From Candidatus Hodarchaeota archaeon (GTDB lineage: Archaea; Asgardarchaeota; Heimdallarchaeia; Hodarchaeales; Hodarchaeaceae): a stretch of 12,865 bases of DNA. The notes under the pieces are model-generated. The model had not been told where the DNA came from. It saw only the letters and a list, made by a program, of their open reading frames with translations, and ran no database searches. The DNA lies in the NCBI GenBank assembly GCA_030589605.1, contig JAUUVJ010000060.1, forward strand, positions 1 to 12,865, given 5' to 3'. Position 1 is the stretch's first letter; the number at the start of each line of letters is the position of its first letter. The position numbers and the translations under genes were made by a program. Of this stretch, positions 12,149 through 12,865 are shown piece after piece.

Positions 12149-12865
12149 ATGAAGGATGAGTATTTACTTCGCTGTAATCTAAATAATGGAGAAATATCCC
12201 GTGAGTTAATCCCCAAAGAGATTACCTCAAATTTTATCGGTGGCCGTGGGTTAGGGGTAAAATATATTTGGAATGAAGTTCCTCCCCAAACTGAACCATT
12301 AGCTCAAGAGAATAAGTTAGTTTTTGCAGTAGGTCCACTAACAGGTAGTCATGCTCCCACATCTGGTAGGTATAGTTGTGTGAGTAAATCCCCTTTAACA
12401 AACACCATTTTTGATGCTAATTCTGGGGGGAGATTTGGGCCAGAATTAAGAAATTTGGGAGTATTAGCACTGATTATTGAGGGAAAAGCTGAACAATGGA
12501 GTTATTTATACCTAGATGCAGAGGATCAGGTTTTTGAAGTTAGGGAAGCTTCTCGATTAAAGGGAAAAGATACTTGGACAACAATTGATTATCTTAAAGA
12601 AAATACAAAGAAGGGGGTGAAAGTTGCTTGTATTGGTCCAGCGGGGGAAAATCTCGGATTAATGGCTTGTATCATTAATGATAAGGGACATGCCTTAGGA
12701 CGTGGTGGTCTTGGAGCAGTTATGGGTTCTAAAAGATTAAAAGCCCTAATGATTAATGGAAAGGATATTCCAAAGGACAATAGATTGAAAGAATTATCAG
12801 ATCAGCTACATCTGTCAATAAGAAAAAATCCAGTAACAAAATCAGCTTTACCAGTGTTTGGAACA
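12149..12865 (+). CDS. Aldehyde ferredoxin oxidoreductase, N-terminal part (runs off the window)
   Basis: The first 239 residues of a tungsten-pterin AOR-family enzyme. The N-terminal domain motifs follow one another as in the family: FIGGRGLGVKY (about 29-39), VGPLTGSHAPTSGRYS (62-77), SKSPLTNTIFDANSGGRFG (80-98), LIIEGKA, ACIGPAGENLG, and GRGGLGAVMGSKRLKAL, which binds the pterin cofactor. The Cys ligands of the [4Fe-4S] cluster lie in the missing part, so subfamily (AOR, FOR, GOR or WOR4/5-like) cannot be told. The enzyme oxidises aldehydes to acids with ferredoxin as acceptor. The ATG is well marked by GAGGT nine bases upstream. It sits 33 bp after deoC, suggesting that it could deal with the acetaldehyde or glyceraldehyde-3-phosphate produced by DeoC. 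That link is inference. Confidence 0.95.
   Translation, partial: MKDEYLLRCNLNNGEISRELIPKEITSNFIGGRGLGVKYIWNEVPPQTEPLAQENKLVFAVGPLTGSHAPTSGRYSCVSKSPLTNTIFDANSGGRFGPELRNLGVLALIIEGKAEQWSYLYLDAEDQVFEVREASRLKGKDTWTTIDYLKENTKKGVKVACIGPAGENLGLMACIINDKGHALGRGGLGAVMGSKRLKALMINGKDIPKDNRLKELSDQLHLSIRKNPVTKSALPVFGT

Overview
The window is AT-rich DNA (tRNA genes aside) from an archaeon. Archaeal/eukaryotic-type features include the tail of aIF2-gamma, ribosomal proteins eL42 and eS30, a Fcf1-like PIN protein, a GPN-loop GTPase, a Sec11-type (Ser/His/Asp) signal peptidase and an initiator tRNA with A1:U72. eS30, the low GC and a small protein resembling the eukaryotic membrane insertase subunit EMC6 point to the Asgard/TACK side, most likely an Asgard archaeon. 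This placement is inference.

Layout. Positions 1-469: the last codons of aIF2-gamma, then a PIN-domain protein, a known archaeal pairing. Positions 470-830: non-coding DNA with a 31-bp direct repeat 72 bp apart, the second copy abutting a tRNA-Thr(UGU) gene whose T-loop is interrupted. Positions 893-2604: an unrecognised 142-aa protein and a ThiI-like THUMP protein whose ATP-binding PP-loop has been lost. Convergent to it (2601-3224/3269, minus) is an AMMECR1 protein. Positions 3344-3793: the three-helix EMC6-like protein. Converging on it from the minus strand is a two-gene operon, a signal peptidase with a long C-terminal extension followed 7 bp later by a GPN GTPase (3842-5870). A 362-bp divergent spacer leads to eL42 and a winged-helix protein (6233-6966), then an initiator tRNA, also interrupted in its T-arm (7172-7280). 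Next are a 7TM-PAS histidine kinase (7468-9327), a UbiE/MenG-type methyltransferase (9554/9575-10309), a zinc-ribbon protein, convergent eS30 (minus), and finally deoC followed by the start of a tungsten-type aldehyde ferredoxin oxidoreductase that runs off the window.

How the genes fit together. Most of the window is housekeeping: translation (aIF2-gamma, eL42, eS30, two tRNAs, a tRNA-modification-like protein, rRNA-processing-like PIN) and membrane or secretory biogenesis (signal peptidase, EMC6-like protein). deoC-aor looks like a catabolic pair: DeoC cleaves deoxyribose-5-phosphate to glyceraldehyde-3-phosphate and acetaldehyde, and an AOR could oxidise the aldehyde with ferredoxin.

Most notable observations: (1) both tRNA genes carry about 30-34 extra nucleotides in the T-arm, and both insertions fold into the same kind of hairpin (4 bp, one bulged base, 5-6 bp); (2) the EMC6-like protein; (3) a signal peptidase fused to an acidic linker, a third membrane helix and an outer domain; (4) a ThiI paralogue without its PP-loop; (5) a DeoC with a CxxC...CxxC tail; (6) two good coding frames (PIN and EMC6-like) that lack a normal start codon unless a one-base frameshift is assumed.
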